Shown: positions 43,571-52,673, counted from the stretch's first letter. The stretch: 64,000 bases of DNA from an uncultured delta proteobacterium (GCA_903835685.1 CAILNX010000058.1:34276-98275); one strand, 5' to 3'. Translations and numbers: made by a program. Notes: a model not told the origin generated them from the letters alone.

Positions 43571-44164
43571 CTAGCGGCTGCCCAGATACTTGGCGATCAT
43601 CCCGTCATACTGGGAGGTGCGGGCAAAGGTCTCCACGGCCATGTCCTGGCGCAGGGCCAGAGAGGCTACCCCGCCGCTTGCTTTCAACTCGTCCATGATC
43701 CGGGGATAGAACTCGGTCCCGGGAACCACCAGCATGCTGTGGAAGTTCTTGGCCGAGGCCCGGAGCATGCAGGGGCCGCCGATGTCGATCTCCTCGATGG
43801 CCGCGCGCAGGTTCAGCCCCTTGCGGGCCGCTTCGGCGAAATCGTAGAGGTTCACGCAGATCAGGTCAAAGGTCTTGATCTTGTGCTCGGCCAGGGTTTT
43901 CAAGTGCTCGGGGTTGTCCTTGTCCGCCAGGATGCCGCCGTGCACAGCCGGATGCAGGGTCTTGACCCGGCCGCCCATGATCTCCGGAAATCCGGTCACC
44001 TCGCTCACCGAGGTCACGGGCAGGCCTGCGGCGGCAAGGGCCTTCATGGTCCCGCCGGTGGAGACCAGCTCCGCGCCAAGGGAAACGAGAAAACCGCAGA
44101 ACTCGGCCAGCCCGGACTTGTCCGTGACGCTGATGAGGGCGCGGCGTATGGGAAGGTGGTCCAT
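43571..44164 (-). CDS. Stand-alone IMP cyclohydrolase (N-terminal half of PurH)
   Basis: 197 residues with only the MGS-like IMP cyclohydrolase domain: ALISVTDKSGL, STGGTMKAL, GGRVKTLHPAVHGGIL and DIGGPCMLRASAKN. In most bacteria this domain is fused to AICAR formyltransferase; here the frame ends normally after the cyclohydrolase part. The formyltransferase must be encoded elsewhere, as in several deltaproteobacteria. It closes the last step of IMP synthesis. Confidence 0.93.
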   Translation of the reverse strand: MDHLPIRRALISVTDKSGLAEFCGFLVSLGAELVSTGGTMKALAAAGLPVTSVSEVTGFPEIMGGRVKTLHPAVHGGILADKDNPEHLKTLAEHKIKTFDLICVNLYDFAEAARKGLNLRAAIEEIDIGGPCMLRASAKNFHSMLVVPGTEFYPRIMDELKASGGVASLALRQDMAVETFARTSQYDGMIAKYLGSR

Positions 44165-44290
44165 GGGAAATCCGTCCTTTCAATTTTTGGACAGATTGCC
44201 CGAATCAGGCCGGACTGGCAAGACCGGTGGCTGGATGGTCAGAGGCGGGGCAGGGGCTGGTTCAGAGCAAGGCGTCAGGAGCAGGAGATG

Positions 44291-44335
44291 GATTTCCCGC
44301 CCCGCCCGCGACAATCGCGGACGGGGCGTGAAATC
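44291..44335 (-). terminator. Long hairpin after the TPR gene
   Basis: Arms of 21 bases (44291-44311 and 44315-44335) pair at 19 positions around a CAA loop. It starts 27 bases past the TPR gene stop on the minus strand. No T-run follows, so it may be an attenuator, a protected 3' end, or a small structured RNA instead of a simple terminator. Confidence 0.55.
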
Positions 44336-44361
44336 GTATGGGAGGGGAGATTTTCGACGCC

Positions 44362-44919
44362 TTACATCTGAGCCAGGAGCTCCCGGGCCGGTTCGTAGTC
44401 CGGGGTGAGCTCCAGCAGGGTCTCAAGCTGTCGCTGGGCCTCTTCCTTGCGGTTGATCCACACCAGGCACCCGGCCAGGGAGAAGCGCACCTCGTTTTTG
44501 TGCGGGTCCATGGTCAGGTAGTTCTCCAGGTGGGGGATCACCTTTTCCAGGCAGGAGGCCAGGTGCCCGACCTGGACCAGGCCGAACAGGGCCACCAGGT
44601 TGGACGGATTGAGGGCCAGGGCGGCGGAAAAATGCTCGAAGGCCAGGTCGTGTTCACCGCGCTCAAGCTCGATGAGGGCCATGCCCGCCAGGGACTTGTC
44701 CCCGGCATCGATCTGGTGGGCCTTCTTGTAGAGCCCGATGGCCGACTCCAAGTCGCCGCGCTGCACCGCGATGGTGGCCAGACCCAGGTAGGGATCGGAA
44801 TGGATCCCGTTGCAGGTCACGGCTTTGCGGTAGTACTCCTCGGCCTTGTCCAGGTCACCCATGAAAAGGTAGCACTCGCCGAGTTCCTTGTTGATTTCGT
44901 AGTCCAGATGGCTGCTCAT
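44362..44919 (-). CDS. TPR-repeat protein
   Basis: 185 residues made of about five tetratricopeptide repeats (for example ELGECYLFMGDLDKAEEYYRK near the start, given by its ends ELGE and YYRK). No signal peptide, so cytoplasmic. TPRs mediate protein contacts; the partner is unknown. The start has GGAGGGG upstream. It is divergent from the flagellar operon across a 534-base gap. Confidence 0.88.
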   Translation of the reverse strand: MSSHLDYEINKELGECYLFMGDLDKAEEYYRKAVTCNGIHSDPYLGLATIAVQRGDLESAIGLYKKAHQIDAGDKSLAGMALIELERGEHDLAFEHFSAALALNPSNLVALFGLVQVGHLASCLEKVIPHLENYLTMDPHKNEVRFSLAGCLVWINRKEEAQRQLETLLELTPDYEPARELLAQM

Positions 44920-45453
44920 GTTGTCCCCTCCGTTGCTGGCCCCGGTCCCATACCGGGGCTGTCTGCGCTCTGGTCTAGCAAAGTGCGTGCCAGAATTTTT
45001 TTTCCGGGCCGGAGACCGCCGTGGCGGCCATTTCCGGTTGACCATCTCTTGCAAGCACCTTGCCAAAGTCGCCAGAATGCTTGGCTGTTTTTATAACATA
45101 CTGATAATATATATTAAAAAAGTTAATACAGTCCAGGCATTCGGTAAAAAGGGCCAGATTTCGCCCTTCGGACGGCCTTTGGGTTGTGCGCGCCTGGTCC
45201 GAGTCCTGGCCGGACCCGCCCCCCCATCCATATATATGCCGGAATCCCGTCCCAGGGACTGTGGCGGTGGTCCGTGTTGGCGGCCGGGAGGCTGTCCGAG
45301 AACCGCATTTTCACTCTTTCATGCATTATTTCAGTATGTTCACCCTGTTGGTACGCGAGTTGCTAATCCCTCTGCGAAGGCCGCAAGGCCAACCCGGAAA
45401 AAACGGCCGCCCCCTGAAGCGGCCGGAACCGGAAAAGCCAGGAGGGACAAGGC
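44920..45453. other. 534-base gap between the TPR gene and the flagellar operon
   Basis: No credible gene was found. An AT-rich stretch (about 45080-45130) could serve as a promoter or binding site for the minus-strand TPR gene. A short hairpin with AAGGGC/GCCCTT arms lies at 45149-45168. The flgB sigma-54 promoter is at 45349-45364. A 67-codon minus-strand open frame at 45123-45326 lacks family resemblance and a ribosome site. Confidence 0.6.
45349..45364 (+). promoter_or_regulatory. Sigma-54 promoter of the flagellar operon
   Basis: TGGTACGCGAGTTGCT matches the sigma-54 consensus TGGCACG-N4-TTGCW with a single change in the -24 element and exact spacing. It lies 90 bases before flgB. Class II/III flagellar genes are commonly read by sigma-54 in such bacteria. 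The activator (FlrC or FleQ type) is not in the window. Confidence 0.8.
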
Positions 45454-45864
45454 ATGCCCGGATTATTCGACACCCCCATTGAACTGACCGGCAAAGTGAT
45501 GGACCTGCGTCTGCAGCGTCAAAATCTCGTCACGGCCAATATCTCCAACATCAATACGCCAAACTACCGGCCCCGCCGTCTGGAGTTCGAGAAGGCCCTG
45601 CAGAGCGCCGTGGACTTGGACGCCACCGGCCGGGTGACCCGCACCAGCTCCGGGCACATGCCCGTGGCCTTCAACGCCCAGAACTTCAAGGGCAATGGCT
45701 TCAAGGATGTGGAGGGCCGCTACGTGTACGGCCAGGACTCCGTGGATCTGGACAAGGAAATGGGCGAACTGGCCAAGAATGGCATGGTCTACGACGCCTT
45801 GACCGAGGTCATCCGCAAGAAGTTCGACGGCTTGAACAAGGCCATTGCCGACGGCAAGTCCTAA
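45454..45864 (+). CDS. flgB: Flagellar basal-body rod protein FlgB
   Basis: 136 residues. The rod-protein signature NLVTANISNINTPNYRPRR (shown by its core ANISNINTPNYR) is at the N-terminus. FlgB forms the proximal rod next to FliE. First gene of flgB-flgC-fliE-fliF-fliG-fliH-fliI, with AGGAGG upstream. Confidence 0.95.
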   Translation: MPGLFDTPIELTGKVMDLRLQRQNLVTANISNINTPNYRPRRLEFEKALQSAVDLDATGRVTRTSSGHMPVAFNAQNFKGNGFKDVEGRYVYGQDSVDLDKEMGELAKNGMVYDALTEVIRKKFDGLNKAIADGKS

Positions 45865-45891
45865 CGGACGGCCAGGGGAAGGAGGATCGCC

Positions 45892-46329
45892 ATGGACTTC
45901 ATGACCGCGATGGATGTGGCCTCGTCAGGGCTCAAGGCCGACCGGGCCTATATGAACGTCATTTCCATGAACCTGGCCAACGCCAAGACCACCAAGACCG
46001 CAGGCGGCGGGGCCTACCAGCGCAAAAGCGTGGTCATGGAGACCGCGGACGTCACCTCTCCCTTCGACAAGGCCATGTGGGATTCGCAGAACCGGGACAT
46101 CAAGGGCGTGACCGTGCGCGGGGTGGTCCTGGACAAGCGGCCCATGAAACTGGTGTACGAGCCCGGCCATCCGGACGCCAACAAGGAAGGCTACGTGGCC
46201 TACCCGGACATCAACGTCATTGAAGAGATGACCAATATGATGGTGGCCCAGCGCTCGTACGAAGCCAATGTGCAGTCCGTGCAGGCCATCAAGAGCATGT
46301 TCACCAAGGCCGTGAGTATCGGCCGCTAG
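45892..46329 (+). CDS. flgC: Flagellar basal-body rod protein FlgC
   Basis: 145 residues. It has the N-terminal rod motif (SGLKADRAYMNVISMNLANA, here reduced to its end NVISMNLANA) and the C-terminal NVIEEMTNMMVAQRSYEANV pattern, of which MVAQRSYEANV is the core. It follows flgB by 27 bases with AAGGAGG upstream. Confidence 0.95.
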   Translation: MDFMTAMDVASSGLKADRAYMNVISMNLANAKTTKTAGGGAYQRKSVVMETADVTSPFDKAMWDSQNRDIKGVTVRGVVLDKRPMKLVYEPGHPDANKEGYVAYPDINVIEEMTNMMVAQRSYEANVQSVQAIKSMFTKAVSIGR

Positions 46330-46343
46330 GAAAGGAGAAGACC

Positions 46344-46673
46344 ATGGCCATCGCTTCCGTCGCCATGCAGGCCTATCAGAAGGCCGCCAGCGCCCAGAAG
46401 GCCTTTGACACCAGTTTCGCCAAACGCATGGTCAAGCCCGAGACCGCGCCCACCGAGTCCTTTTCCCACGCCCTCAAAGGCTCCCTGGAAAAGGTCAAGG
46501 ACATGCAACTGGACGCGGACAACATGGTCAAGTCCTTTGCCACGGGCGAAAAAGAGAATGTCCACGAACTCATGATCAGCCTGCAAAAGGCCAGCATGGC
46601 CATGAACCTGACCTCGGCCGTGCGCGGCAAGGTCCTGCAGGCCTACCAGGAAATCATGCGCATGCCTTTCTAG
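46344..46673 (+). CDS. fliE: Flagellar hook-basal body protein FliE
   Basis: 109 residues, helical. The C-terminal signature VHELMISLQKASMAMNLTSA, here by its core LQKASMAMNL, identifies FliE, which joins the MS ring (FliF) to the rod. It lies 14 bases after flgC with AAGGAG upstream and 71 bases before fliF. Confidence 0.94.
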   Translation: MAIASVAMQAYQKAASAQKAFDTSFAKRMVKPETAPTESFSHALKGSLEKVKDMQLDADNMVKSFATGEKENVHELMISLQKASMAMNLTSAVRGKVLQAYQEIMRMPF

Positions 46674-46744
46674 AGGCCGTCTTAAGCCGACCGGGGACTT
46701 CAGGCAGTTCGGATTTTCACGGATAACGCGTCAGGAGATCGATC

Positions 46745-48349
46745 ATGATGAACTTCATTCAGCAGCAGGCCGAAAAGCTTCAATCCTACTGGGGAAAGCG
46801 CACCACCTCCCAGCGCGTGCTCATCGGCGGCCTGATGGTGGCTGTCATCGTTTCCTTCGGCTTCATGATCTTCTGGCTGAACGCCCCGGACTACAAGGTC
46901 CTGTATTCCAATCTCTACCCCGAGGACGCGGCCAAGGTGGTGGAGAGCTTAAACGCTCAGAAGATCCCCTTCAAGCTGGTGGACGAGGGCAAGACGGTCA
47001 TGGTCCAGGCCGACAAGGCCTACGAACTGCGCTTAAAGATCGCGGGTGAAGGCAACCTGCACGGCCAGGGCATCGGGTTCGAGATCTTCGACCAGGTCAA
47101 GATCGGCCAGACCGACTTCGTGCAGCGCATCAACTACCAGCGCGCCCTGCAGGGCGAACTGTCCCGCACCATTTCCGAATTTCCCCAGGTCGAGCGGGCC
47201 AGGGTGCACCTGGTCATCCCGCACAAGAGCCTGTTCATCGAGGAGCAGGCCATGCCCTCGGCCTCGGTGGTGCTCAAGCTGAAAGAAAGTCAGAAGATCG
47301 AGCCCAAGCAGGTCCAGGGCATCGTCAACCTGGTGTCCATGTCCGTGGAGGGCTTGAAACCCAACCACATCACCATCACCGACACCCGGGGCACGGTCAT
47401 CTATCAGCCGGACAAGGAAGACGCCGCTGGTCAGGGGTTGAGCACCACCCAGATGGACTTGAAAGCGGACATGGAGCGCAAGTTCGAGCGCCGCATCGAA
47501 GAGATGATCATGCCCGTGGTGGGACCCCAGAAGGTCGTGGCCAAGGTCAACGCCCAGCTCGACTTCAGCCAGAAGACCATCCGCAAGGAGCTGTACAACC
47601 CGGAAAGCCAGGTGGTGCGCAGCGAGACCAAGAGCGAGGAATCCACCAAGGGCCGGGCCAATTTGGAAGGCGGCGTGCCCGAGGCCAATTTCCGGGGCGA
47701 CGGATTCGCCGGAAGCCTCTCCAGCCAGGACTCCAACCGGGAATCCAAGACCACCAACTACGAGATCAACAAGGAAGAGCAGCAGATCATCGTGCCCGTG
47801 GGCTCGATGTCCCGGGTGTCCGTGGCCGTGCTCGTGGACGGAACTTACGAAATCGACAAGGCCACCAAACAGGCCACCTTCATTCCCCGCAAGCAGGAAG
47901 AGCTTGACCGAATCAAGGAACTGGTCAAAAACGTTGTTGGCTTTGACGCAAGCCGGGGAGACACCATCGAGGTCTCCAACATCGCCTTCGGGGCCCCTGA
48001 GTTCACGGACGAAGCGGACCTCATGCACACGATGCTGGAGTACATGCAGCGGCTGGGCAAGCCTTTCCTGAACGGCCTGCTCATCTTCCTCTTCCTGATC
48101 ATGGTGGTCCGCCCGGTGGTCATGGCCCTCATCCGCCCCCGGGTGGCCGAGCAGGAGATCGAGGAGCTCTCGGGCCTGCCCGCGGCTGACGAACGGCTGG
48201 CCCTGGTCGAATCGGAAATGGACGAAGAGGCCCTGGACGCGGCCAGACGGCTGGAAAACATCAAGGCCCAGGCCCTGCAGCTCTCGGAATCGAACATGGA
48301 GCAGGCCGTGCAGGTGCTCAAGGGCTGGCTCAAGCAGGAGGCCGCCTAA
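46745..48349 (+). CDS. fliF: Flagellar MS-ring protein FliF
   Basis: 534 residues. Membrane helices flank a large periplasmic region: helix 1 at about 24-44 and helix 2 at about 440-463. The secretin-like ring-building motifs are in the first half (RINYQRALQGELSRTI). The C-terminal acidic tail binds FliG. The start is the first of two ATGs (46745/46748) with CAGGAG upstream. The next gene begins on the base after its stop. Confidence 0.95.
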   Translation: MMNFIQQQAEKLQSYWGKRTTSQRVLIGGLMVAVIVSFGFMIFWLNAPDYKVLYSNLYPEDAAKVVESLNAQKIPFKLVDEGKTVMVQADKAYELRLKIAGEGNLHGQGIGFEIFDQVKIGQTDFVQRINYQRALQGELSRTISEFPQVERARVHLVIPHKSLFIEEQAMPSASVVLKLKESQKIEPKQVQGIVNLVSMSVEGLKPNHITITDTRGTVIYQPDKEDAAGQGLSTTQMDLKADMERKFERRIEEMIMPVVGPQKVVAKVNAQLDFSQKTIRKELYNPESQVVRSETKSEESTKGRANLEGGVPEANFRGDGFAGSLSSQDSNRESKTTNYEINKEEQQIIVPVGSMSRVSVAVLVDGTYEIDKATKQATFIPRKQEELDRIKELVKNVVGFDASRGDTIEVSNIAFGAPEFTDEADLMHTMLEYMQRLGKPFLNGLLIFLFLIMVVRPVVMALIRPRVAEQEIEELSGLPAADERLALVESEMDEEALDAARRLENIKAQALQLSESNMEQAVQVLKGWLKQEAA

Positions 48350-49345
48350 ATGTCTTTCTCTGGTCCACAAAAAACCGCCATCGTCTTCTTGGCCCTTGGC
48401 GACAAGTTCACCGGCGACTGTTTCAAGCGCATGGAGCGCAATGAGATCGCGGCGGTTTCCAAGGCCATGCTGGAAATCGACACGGTGTCCAAGGAACAGG
48501 TGGAGGAAGTCTTAAGGGAGTTCAACGAGGCCCTGGTCTACGGCCAGGAAGTCATGATTGGCGGAGTGGACCAGGTCAAGCGCATGCTGACCAAGAACCT
48601 GGACGGCGACACGGCCAAGTACATCATGGACATGCTGGAGCTGGACACCGGCCCGGCCCCCTTCCAGGAACTCGGCAACGTGAGCCCGCGTATCCTGGCC
48701 CAGATCCTGCGCAACGAGCATCCCCAGACCCTGGCCCTCATCCTGGGCCATCTCCAGCCGGACATGGCCGCCCAGCTCCTGCAATACCTCCCGGCCGGAG
48801 TCCGGGCCGAGGTGCTCATGCGCCTGGCCCGCCTGGAGGCCGTGGCCGAGGAAATGCTCATGGAAGTGGACAAGGTGCTGCAGACCCAGCTCATCGCCAT
48901 GGGCGGCAAGGAAGGCAAGAAGGTCGGCGGTGTGCAGGCCGTGGCCGAGATTTTGAACTCCGTGGACCGGGCCACCGAAGAGGAAGTCCTCTCGGAGATC
49001 GAGGAAGACTCCGCCCAGATGGCCGAGGAAATCCGCAACCTCATGTTCGTGTTCGAGGACATCAAGGCCGTGGACGACCGGGGCATCCGCGAACTGCTCA
49101 AGGAAGTGTCCAACGAGGAGCTGACCACGGGCTTAAAGGGCGCGTCCGAGGAGCTGAAAGCCAAGTTCTTCAAGAACCTGTCCGAGCGCGCGGCCAACAT
49201 GATCAAGGAAGACCTGGAGATCATGGGACCGGTCAAGCTCTCGGAAGTGGAGGCCGCCCAGCAGAATATCGTCAAGGTGGTCCGCCGCCTCGAAGACGAG
49301 GGCCGCATAGTGGTGGCCAGAGGATCCGGCGATGTCTTCGTCTGA
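48350..49345 (+). CDS. fliG: Flagellar motor switch protein FliG
   Basis: 331 residues. The EHPQ motif is at 123-126 (NEHPQTLALILGHL) and the C-terminal charge-bearing torque region is at about 240-330 (FVFEDIKAVDDRGIRELL, shown by FEDI and DDRGIRELL). FliG couples stator force to rotor turning. It overlaps fliH by 14 bases. Confidence 0.95.
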   Translation: MSFSGPQKTAIVFLALGDKFTGDCFKRMERNEIAAVSKAMLEIDTVSKEQVEEVLREFNEALVYGQEVMIGGVDQVKRMLTKNLDGDTAKYIMDMLELDTGPAPFQELGNVSPRILAQILRNEHPQTLALILGHLQPDMAAQLLQYLPAGVRAEVLMRLARLEAVAEEMLMEVDKVLQTQLIAMGGKEGKKVGGVQAVAEILNSVDRATEEEVLSEIEEDSAQMAEEIRNLMFVFEDIKAVDDRGIRELLKEVSNEELTTGLKGASEELKAKFFKNLSERAANMIKEDLEIMGPVKLSEVEAAQQNIVKVVRRLEDEGRIVVARGSGDVFV

Positions 49346-50162
49346 TCTCATCGATCCCAAGCTGGTCACCGGCCGGGTGCACATGAACCTGACCGGCCCC
49401 GGACCGGCCGAGACCACCATCCAGGAGCTGGAGGGCAAGAAGCGCCTGGTCTGGGACGACTCGGTGTCCGAGGAGTACATGGTCCGCATCCGGGAAAAGG
49501 CCCAGGACGCTGCCCGGCAGCTTCTGGATCAGGCCCTGCGCCATGCCGAGGACATCCGCGAGACGGCCCGCCGGGAGGGCTACGCCCAGGGCATGGCCCA
49601 GGCCGAGCAGGACAGCCGGGAGACCCTGGACCGCCTTTCCGAGAACATCGGTCAGGCCCTTTTGTCCATCCAGCACCACGGCCGCCAGATCGTCAAGCAG
49701 CAACATCTGGACATTTCCGCCCTCATTCGGGTGGCCGTGGAAAAGACCCTGCACGTGGAGTTCGAACCCCGCCGGGGCGAGGTGGTGGCGGGCCTGCTGG
49801 AAGAGGCCCTGGAGCGCATCGACTCCCGCCGGGGGCTGGTCATCCGGGTCACGGCCCAGGATTTCCCCATGGTGGAGAAGCTCATGAACCTGGCCAAGGC
49901 CAACCGGCCGGACCTGACCCAGTGGCGGCTGAAAGCCGACCTGCCCGAGCCCGGGGGCGTGGTGGTGGAGAGCGACGACGGCGTGGCCGACAACTCCCTG
50001 CCCGTGCGCTGGCAGACGGTGGAGGAGGTCTTTGACCGCCTGGCCGAGGTCCTGGCCCTGGAGGACAAATCCTTGACATCCCCCGACCAGCCCCCAGTCC
50101 GGCCTGAAGTCCAGCCCCAAGACGAGCCCGAAATACAGCCCGGGGCCGACCATGTCCTTTGA
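49332..50162 (+). CDS. fliH: Flagellar export apparatus stator FliH
   Basis: 276 residues. A central Ala/Gln-rich coiled coil (about 50-115) precedes the C-terminal FliI-binding domain. The last ~50 residues are Pro/Glu-rich and not conserved. The start lies inside fliG (AGAGGA upstream) and the end overlaps fliI by 11 bases. Identification rests on position and coiled-coil layout plus the C-terminal domain. Confidence 0.88.
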   Translation: MSSSDLIDPKLVTGRVHMNLTGPGPAETTIQELEGKKRLVWDDSVSEEYMVRIREKAQDAARQLLDQALRHAEDIRETARREGYAQGMAQAEQDSRETLDRLSENIGQALLSIQHHGRQIVKQQHLDISALIRVAVEKTLHVEFEPRRGEVVAGLLEEALERIDSRRGLVIRVTAQDFPMVEKLMNLAKANRPDLTQWRLKADLPEPGGVVVESDDGVADNSLPVRWQTVEEVFDRLAEVLALEDKSLTSPDQPPVRPEVQPQDEPEIQPGADHVL

Positions 50163-51477
50163 TCTTTCGGCCTGCCAGAAGGCCATGACCGCACTCGACC
50201 CCTGCCGGACCTTCGGCAAGGTGACCAAGGTGGTGGGCCTCATTGCCGAGGGCCGGGGCATGCGCGCCCCCTTGGGCTCGGTGTGCCAGCTTCTGCCCGG
50301 GCCCGAGACCGGCCAGGAGCCCATTGCCGCCGAGGTGGTGGGCTTTCGCGACGGGGCCACCCTGTTCATGCCCTATGCGGACATGCGCGGGGTCTCCAGC
50401 GGAACCCTGATCAGGAACAGCCCGAGCCCCCCGCTTATCCCCGTGGGCTGGTCCATGCTCGGCCGGGCCGTGGACGCCTTTGGCGAGCCCCTGGACGGCA
50501 AGGGTCCCATTTTTCCCGAATCCTTCGCCCCCCTGCACAACGATCCGCCCAACCCCTTGGAGCGGCCCCGCATCAACGAGCCCCTGGACGTGGGCGTGCG
50601 TTCCATCAACGGGCTCTTGACCATCGGCAAGGGCCAGCGCATCGGCATCATGGCCGGTTCCGGGGTGGGCAAGAGCACGCTTCTGGGCATGATGGCCCGC
50701 TACACCAAGGCCGACGTGAACGTCATCGCCCTGGTGGGCGAGCGCGGAAGGGAAGTCGTGGAGTTCATGGAGCGGGAGCTGGGCGAGGAGGGCATGTCCC
50801 GCAGCGTGGTCTGCGTGGCCACCTCGGACAAGAGCCCGCTCATCCGCATGCGCGCGGCCTATGCGGCCACGGCCATGGCCGAGTTCTTCCGGGACCAGGG
50901 CAAGGACGTGCTGCTCATGATGGACTCCGTGACCCGCTTCTGCATGGCCGGTCGCGAGGTGGGCCTGGCCACGGGCGAACCGCCCACGCGCGGCGGCTAC
51001 ACCCCCAGCGTCTTCGCCCATCTGCCCAAACTTTTGGAGCGCGCGGGCAAGAGCCCCAAGGGCACCATCACTGGGGTGTACACCGTGCTGGTGGACGGCG
51101 ACGATTTGACCGAACCCATTGCCGACGCCACCCGCTCCATCCTGGACGGGCATTTCGTGCTCACCCGGGAGTTGGCCGACCAGGGCCACTACCCCTGTCT
51201 GGACGTGCTCAAAAGCATCAGCCGTCTGCGCTCGGACGTGACCCCCAAGGACGTGGTGGCCGCCGGACGCGTGGTCCTGCGGCTTTTGGCCACCTACAAG
51301 CGGGTGGAGGACATGATCAACATCGGGGCCTACGCCAAGGGCTCCAACCCGGACATCGACGCGGCCATCATCGCCTATCCGGCCATCCTGGCCTTTTTGC
51401 AGCAGGCCATCGAGGACCGCCAGCCCCTGGAGGACAGCTTCGCCCAGGTGGCGGCCCTGGCGGGCACAACCCAGTAG
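50152..51477 (+). CDS. fliI: Flagellum-specific ATPase FliI
   Basis: 441 residues related to the F1 beta subunit. Walker A is GSGVGKST, preceded by GQRIGIMA, and Walker B is DVLLMMDSVTRF. It energises export of flagellar subunits. The next expected gene, fliJ, is missing directly downstream; a GC hairpin at 51491-51511 follows, then cheV under its own promoter. Confidence 0.95.
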   Translation: MSFDLSACQKAMTALDPCRTFGKVTKVVGLIAEGRGMRAPLGSVCQLLPGPETGQEPIAAEVVGFRDGATLFMPYADMRGVSSGTLIRNSPSPPLIPVGWSMLGRAVDAFGEPLDGKGPIFPESFAPLHNDPPNPLERPRINEPLDVGVRSINGLLTIGKGQRIGIMAGSGVGKSTLLGMMARYTKADVNVIALVGERGREVVEFMERELGEEGMSRSVVCVATSDKSPLIRMRAAYAATAMAEFFRDQGKDVLLMMDSVTRFCMAGREVGLATGEPPTRGGYTPSVFAHLPKLLERAGKSPKGTITGVYTVLVDGDDLTEPIADATRSILDGHFVLTRELADQGHYPCLDVLKSISRLRSDVTPKDVVAAGRVVLRLLATYKRVEDMINIGAYAKGSNPDIDAAIIAYPAILAFLQQAIEDRQPLEDSFAQVAALAGTTQ

Positions 51478-51540
51478 CCTTTCGCCTCCTGCCTCCTTAA
51501 AGCCGGGAGGCGCAACTTTCTTGGCCCACCCCCTATCCCC

Positions 51541-51567
51541 TGAAGAAAAATACGGGTATGCCGATAT
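51541..51567 (+). promoter_or_regulatory. Candidate sigma-28 (FliA) promoter for cheV
   Basis: TGAA (51541-51544), a 15-base spacer and GCCGATAT (51560-51567) fit the FliA consensus TAAA-N15-GCCGATAA with one change in each element. It is 118 bases before the cheV ATG. Late chemotaxis genes are typical FliA targets. Confidence 0.55.
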
Positions 51568-51684
51568 GGTCCGGGATCTTGCAGGGTCCGCCTGGCTTGG
51601 TCCGGTTGACGCCGCAAGGACAAAGCGATTAAGGTCCATTCACGTTGCGCACCGGCGCACAACCTACACAGCGGAGATCATCCC

Positions 51685-52644
51685 ATGCAGACCAACATCC
51701 TGCTTGAGGCCGGAACCAACGAGCTGGAAATCGTTGAGTTCTACCTGGAGGAGGAGACCACCCGCGAGGATGGCCAGCCCTACACCGGCTACTATGGGGT
51801 CAACGTGGCCAAGGTCTTGGAGATCATCCGCAAACCCAAGATCACCGAACTGCCCGAGGTGAGCCATCCCTCGGTCATGGGGGCCTTCAATCTGCGCTCC
51901 CGGGTCATCCCCCTGGTGGACTTGAGTCTGTGGCTGGGCAAGACGCGGGTGGAGAACGAGGCCCCCAAGGTCATCGTCACCGAGTTCAACCAGGTGACCA
52001 CGGCCTTTCTGGTCTCGGGCGTGACCCGCATCCACCGCATCAGTTGGGAGCAGGTGGAGCCGCCCAGCCCCTACGTGACCATGGTCACGGGATCGAGCAT
52101 CACCGGCGTGGTCAAGCTCGAAGGCCGCATCGTGCTCATCCTGGATTTGGAAAAGATCGTGGCCGACTTGAACCCCGAGCTGGCCCTGCACATCGACGAA
52201 TCAGCCCTGCCCGAGTTCACCGACTCCTACCGCGCCCTGGTGGCCGACGACTCCTCCCTGGTGCGCGAGATGCTCAAAAGCCTGCTGGAGCGGGCCAAGT
52301 TCGTGGTGGACATCGTGAACAACGGCAAGGAGGCCTGGGACCGGCTGGAGAAGATCAAGGCCCGGGCCGTGGCCGAGAACCGTCCGGTCACGGACTTCCT
52401 CCAGGTGCTCATCTCGGACATTGAGATGCCCTTTGTGGACGGCCACAACCTGACCAAGAGGGTCAAGGAGGACCCGGCCCTGAAGAACCTGCCGGTCATC
52501 CTCTTCTCCTCCATCATCACCGAGAAGCTCCGGCACAAGGGCGAGTCCGTGGGGGCCGACGACCAGATCTCCAAGCCCGAAGTCACCCATCTGGCCCGCC
52601 GGGCCATGGATTTGATCAAGGCCCGGGAGGCGGCTGCGGTTTAG
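51685..52644 (+). CDS. cheV: Chemotaxis coupling protein CheV
   Basis: 319 residues. A CheW-like domain (about 10-180) is fused to a receiver (about 205-312) with phospho-acceptor Asp in LISDIEMPFVDG and a Ser/Lys pair near the end. CheV couples chemoreceptors to CheA and adapts through phosphorylation. A leader of about 110 bases separates it from its promoter. Confidence 0.94.
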   Translation: MQTNILLEAGTNELEIVEFYLEEETTREDGQPYTGYYGVNVAKVLEIIRKPKITELPEVSHPSVMGAFNLRSRVIPLVDLSLWLGKTRVENEAPKVIVTEFNQVTTAFLVSGVTRIHRISWEQVEPPSPYVTMVTGSSITGVVKLEGRIVLILDLEKIVADLNPELALHIDESALPEFTDSYRALVADDSSLVREMLKSLLERAKFVVDIVNNGKEAWDRLEKIKARAVAENRPVTDFLQVLISDIEMPFVDGHNLTKRVKEDPALKNLPVILFSSIITEKLRHKGESVGADDQISKPEVTHLARRAMDLIKAREAAAV

Positions 52645-52673
52645 GCCCGTTCGGGGATTTTTTCAGACAATAA

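Noticed and set aside
45123..45326. A 67-codon minus-strand open frame in the gap before flgB
   Set aside because: No ribosome site, no recognisable motif, and it overlaps the promoter region of the flagellar operon.
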